IMG/VR virus record: IMGVR_UViG_3300037246_000312
Coordinates: 1-40,941 of that record
Strand: one strand, 5' to 3'
DNA length: 40,941 bases
Origin: a virus
Every line of letters begins with the position of its first letter. Position 1 is the stretch's first letter. Shown one piece after another: positions 38,145-40,941 of the stretch. The notes beneath the pieces are model-generated. The model was given only the letters and a program-made list of their open reading frames with translations, made no database searches and had not been told where the DNA came from. Position numbers and translations under genes: made by a program.

Positions 38145-38999
38145 GTGACTTGGTATTCCGCAAATTTTGGAAGCAACAAGGCCGGGTTGGCCAACGTGGG
38201 GTTCCGGGAATACAACAACGCGGGCGGTGATGCCGTGGCCCGGACCCAAGCGGGCGTTGTGGATGCCGGGGACGGAATGTATGGCGTGGACGTGACGTTG
38301 AACGCCGCCACCGTGGGCCTTCAATGGGACACAGGCGAAGCGGTGCCGGTGTTTGCCAATGAGGACGTCAACCAGTTGGCCGCCATCGACGGCAAAATTG
38401 ACATCATTGACGCCAATGTTGATTTGATTCTCACCGATACCACCCAACTTTTGGTGGACGTTGCGGCGTTGAACGCCCAAAATGTTTTGATTCTTGCCGA
38501 CACCACTCAATTGCTTATCGACACGTTGGCCATCCAAGCGCAAAATGTTGCAATACTGGCCGACACGGTGCAAATCCTTGTCGATACCAGCCTTCTTTTG
38601 ATAGACACTTCCGCCATCATTGCCCAAAATGTTTTAATCCTTGCGGACACGGCGACAATTTTATTGGGCCTTTCCATTGTGGACGGCAAGGTGGACCAAA
38701 TCCTTTTGGACACCACCCAACTTTTGGTGGACACCATTGCGATATTGGCCGACACCAACGCCATCATTTTGGACACCGACAACATCAACACTTTGCTTTC
38801 CGACATTGAGGACGGCCATGACATCCGGGAAATTTTGCGAATCATTACAGCGTCCGCCAACGGTATTTTGAGTGGCGCCGAATCCGGTTCAACCCAAATC
38901 ACTTTGAAGTCATTGGACGGCGGGAAGAACCGGCAAGTCACCGACGTGGACGACGACGGCAACCGCTTGAACATTGTTTCAAGGGACTTCACGCCTTAA
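38145..38999 (+). CDS. Tail whisker-like protein with a long coiled-coil repeat, 284 aa
   Basis: GTG start, preceded by GGAAAGG. Three parts: an N-terminal beta domain (YSANFGSNKAGLANVGFREY ... MYGVDVTLNAATVGLQWDTG); a coiled-coil-like rod at about residues 75-235 made of repeated units such as DTTQLLVDV, QNVLILADT and TQLLIDT; and a C-terminal beta tip (SANGILSGAESGSTQITLKS, DGNRLNIVSRDF). Similar rod proteins with an ADxNGNR-type tip occur in many phages. It is likely a trimeric tail whisker or fibre. Structure is inferred from periodicity. Confidence 0.75.
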   Translation: MTWYSANFGSNKAGLANVGFREYNNAGGDAVARTQAGVVDAGDGMYGVDVTLNAATVGLQWDTGEAVPVFANEDVNQLAAIDGKIDIIDANVDLILTDTTQLLVDVAALNAQNVLILADTTQLLIDTLAIQAQNVAILADTVQILVDTSLLLIDTSAIIAQNVLILADTATILLGLSIVDGKVDQILLDTTQLLVDTIAILADTNAIILDTDNINTLLSDIEDGHDIREILRIITASANGILSGAESGSTQITLKSLDGGKNRQVTDVDDDGNRLNIVSRDFTP

Positions 39000-39161
39000 A
39001 TGTTTCCAACAAAGTTTTTCCCAACCAAATTTTTTGTGGGCAAATTCTGGCCACCGTCCGGGGCAATTCCACGGCCCGACTTTTTGGATACGAATTTCCG
39101 GGCGTTCAATAAGCGGAAGTCAGACCGGAAAAGAATTTGCAGGTCATCCGGCAATCGTTGA
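39000..39161 (+). CDS. Tiny Phe/Pro-rich protein, 53 aa
   Basis: Begins at the base after the preceding stop. The N-terminus repeats aromatic triplets (MFPTKFFPTKFFVGKFWPP), a form recognised from small proteins encoded beside phage tail fibres. The C-terminus is basic (RAFNKRKSDRKRICRSSGNR). It may join the tail or act as a fibre accessory, but this is unproven. The direct-repeat FPTKF is unusual and supports a real gene despite its length. Confidence 0.6.
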   Translation: MFPTKFFPTKFFVGKFWPPSGAIPRPDFLDTNFRAFNKRKSDRKRICRSSGNR

Positions 39162-39178
39162 AATTTAAGTTGATTTAA

Positions 39179-39207
39179 TTGGGCAAAAGTGTTTTAAGGT
39201 TTATAAG
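39179..39207 (+). promoter_or_regulatory. Possible promoter for the last fibre gene
   Basis: TTGGGC (39179-39184), 17-base spacer, TATAAG (39202-39207, five of six). It lies in the 72-base gap before the last fibre gene, which is AT-rich. The -35 is weak, so the call is tentative. Confidence 0.35.
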
Positions 39208-39233
39208 TTTTGACTTTTTGAGGAAGCCAAAAA

Positions 39234-40931
39234 ATGCCAGTTGATATTCCCACCCTTAACGTCGCACCTTCCACTATCGTTGCCCGCCTTGCGGCCGGTG
39301 ATTTACTTGACCAAACACCCGTTGCCGTCCGGGCGTTGATGTTTAATGGCGTTCCGTTGGCGGCGGCCACGGTTGCGCCCGGTGACTTGGTTTTAATTCA
39401 AGACCTTGACGACAGCCTTATTTTAAAAGCTGTTACCGCCCAATCCATTGCCGACCTAAACGTAACTTCCGGGGATGTTGTTGGTCCGGGGGGTGCAACT
39501 GACGAAGCGTTGGCGCGGTATGACACCGGCACCGGAAAACTTATTCAAGACAGTTTGATTTTGGTGGATGACGCCGGGGCCATGACCGGGTTGACCGGTG
39601 TGGACGTGACGGGAAACATCACCGTGTCCGGGAACGTGGACGGCCGTGACGTTTCGGGTGACGGTTCCCAACTTGACACCAACACCGGGTTGTTGGCCGG
39701 GATTGAGCCGGGCGCCGATGTTACCGACGAAGGCAATGTTACAATTGCCCTTGACGGTGCCACGCCGGGTTTGGTTGCCCCTGATGCGGCGGACGGCGTT
39801 TTTATTCAGGATGATTCAGATTCAAACAACCTTAAACTTGCCACGGTCCAAAGCATTGTGGACTTGGCGGCCGGTGGTGGTGTTGGTCCCAACCTGTTAA
39901 TCAACGGGGCTTTCAACATAGCGCAAAGGGGAACAAGTTTCCCGGCCATAGCAAGTGGCGTTCATCCAGTGGACCGTTGGGCTTGGGGACAAAATGGCGC
40001 CGGAGTTGTCACAGCAAGCCAAGACCCCGACGTTCCGGCCGGGTTCGTGGGTTTTTCATTGGGTGTGGACGTCACCACCGCCGACGCCGTAATTGCCGCC
40101 GGTGACCTTTACTTAATACGTCAAAAGGTTGAAGGATTTAACGCTATTCCATTGTCAATGGGAACATCCGGCGCCGCCACTATGACTTTGTCTTTTTGGG
40201 TGAGGTCAACCGTCACCGGAATTTATTGTTGTGCGTTTAGAAATGGGGCAAGCGACCGGTCCTATGTGACCGAATTTACAATCAACGTGTCCGACACTTG
40301 GGAATTTAAAACCATCACCTTGACGGGTGACTTGACCGGCACATGGTTGATTGATACCGGCTCCGGGTTGTTGTTGGACTTCCTTTTGGCAGTTGGGACC
40401 GATTTCCACACAACGGAAGATATTTGGACCGCCGGGAACTTTGTATCATCACCCAACCAAGTGAACGGCATGGACAACGCCGCCAATTTCTTCAAGATAT
40501 TCCAAGTCAAGTTGGAAGTGGGTGACACGGCAACGGCCTTCACGCCACGGCCTTTTGGTGAAGAGCTGGCATTATGCAAACGCTATTATCAAAAGACTTT
40601 CCCTTATGCCACGGTCCCGGCCCAAAATGCTGGGAGTGAAGCCGCCCTGCAATATACTTGCTTGAGGGCTGGTGTCAGTATAACCAGATATGAGTGGAAC
40701 TTGCCTGTCCAGCTCAGGATTGACCCTGCTGGGGGGACCCAAATATTTTACAGCCCAGGTGCCGCCACTTCTGATTGGTGGAACTCTACCGCTACCGCAC
40801 AGCTTTCCGGCCTTTCAGGGGTTCAGGGGGTCACCGGGGAAAACCGTGTAGTTATTTCCAACTTACAGGTGGCCAATGACCAATTGACGGACTTGATTCA
40901 GATTCATGCAACAGTTGATGTAGAACTTTAA
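39234..40931 (+). CDS. Tail fibre protein, complete, 565 aa
   Basis: AGGAAGCC lies before the ATG. Residues 1-75 form an N-terminal attachment domain (DQTPVAVRALMFNGVPLAAA; GDLVLIQDLDDSLILKAVTA). The linker SGDVVGPGGATDEALARYDT at about 79-98, with GKLIQDS after it, is a common phage-fibre joint. Short beta repeats follow (GVDVTGNITVSGNVDGRD). Residues from about 220 form the receptor-binding-type tip (LLINGAFNIAQRGTSFPAIA, DRWAWGQ ... AFTPRPFGEELALCKRYYQK). The last 303 residues match the partial gene at 2-913. A promoter may lie upstream. Fibre identity is strong; receptor unknown. Confidence 0.88.
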   Translation: MPVDIPTLNVAPSTIVARLAAGDLLDQTPVAVRALMFNGVPLAAATVAPGDLVLIQDLDDSLILKAVTAQSIADLNVTSGDVVGPGGATDEALARYDTGTGKLIQDSLILVDDAGAMTGLTGVDVTGNITVSGNVDGRDVSGDGSQLDTNTGLLAGIEPGADVTDEGNVTIALDGATPGLVAPDAADGVFIQDDSDSNNLKLATVQSIVDLAAGGGVGPNLLINGAFNIAQRGTSFPAIASGVHPVDRWAWGQNGAGVVTASQDPDVPAGFVGFSLGVDVTTADAVIAAGDLYLIRQKVEGFNAIPLSMGTSGAATMTLSFWVRSTVTGIYCCAFRNGASDRSYVTEFTINVSDTWEFKTITLTGDLTGTWLIDTGSGLLLDFLLAVGTDFHTTEDIWTAGNFVSSPNQVNGMDNAANFFKIFQVKLEVGDTATAFTPRPFGEELALCKRYYQKTFPYATVPAQNAGSEAALQYTCLRAGVSITRYEWNLPVQLRIDPAGGTQIFYSPGAATSDWWNSTATAQLSGLSGVQGVTGENRVVISNLQVANDQLTDLIQIHATVDVEL

Positions 40932-40941
40932 CCAACAAGGG
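40019..40941 (+). repeat. Right copy of a 923-base imperfect terminal repeat
   Basis: Matches 1-923 without net gaps. Identical over its first 117 bases, then increasingly substituted; many changes are synonymous, including a Ser AGT-to-TCC codon switch near 40259. After the stop codon both copies continue into A-rich sequence with AACAA and GGG. Confidence 0.85.

Noticed and set aside
40019-40941. Diversity-generating retroelement acting on the fibre tip
   Set aside because: Differences between the copies are not limited to adenine positions, many are synonymous, and no reverse transcriptase gene or template repeat was found.

Overview
The window looks like an almost complete genome of a short-tailed phage (podovirus) built on the P22 plan and infecting an unidentified Gram-negative bacterium. 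The evidence is a syntenic series of P22-type virion genes in the P22 order: small terminase, large terminase, portal, scaffold, coat, gp4-like and gp10-like head-completion proteins, three ejection proteins, and a tail protein with a P22 tailspike-like head-binding region. Nearly every gene lies on the + strand, packed with ATGA-type overlaps. Lipobox lipoproteins, sigma70-type promoters and DnaA-box-like sites fit a Gram-negative host. Leucine is written mostly as TTG, and by eye the tetramer GATC is almost absent. No integrase, DNA polymerase, RNA polymerase or tRNA gene was found.

Layout. 1-913 is the 3' part of a tail-fibre gene. 932-2128 holds five small genes, one with a membrane segment. 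2218-9476 holds terminase, portal, a run of small and mostly basic proteins, and the scaffold. 9511-13329 holds the coat and head-completion genes. 13332-22916 holds a repeat-shaft fibre (in the position where P22 has its tail needle), DUF6950-like and DUF5131-like proteins, three ejection proteins and a collar-type tail protein. The only minus-strand gene, a Cro/CI-like repressor (22924-23175), faces the early region.

The early region (23229-30232) starts from repeated promoters. It carries a DUF932 protein, small unknown genes separated by UUCG-loop hairpins with a repeated leader, a cysteine-protease-like protein, tiny membrane proteins, an ERF annealing protein and zinc-binding proteins. 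An AT-rich gap with two DnaA-box-like sites (30363-30567) precedes a helicase-loader-like gene. Two tandem 2OG-Fe(II) oxygenases, a VRR-NUC nuclease and a lysis block (endolysin-like protein, lipoproteins, DUF1353) follow. Tail fibres and associated proteins close the window (35572-40931).

The last 923 bases (40019-40941) align without gaps to the first 923, but with many substitutions. The simplest reading is a circular or circularly permuted genome of about 40 kb, with the fibre gene captured twice as two variants; a true tandem duplication is the alternative. In the circular reading, small and holin-like genes follow the last fibre and lead into terminase, as expected for such a phage.
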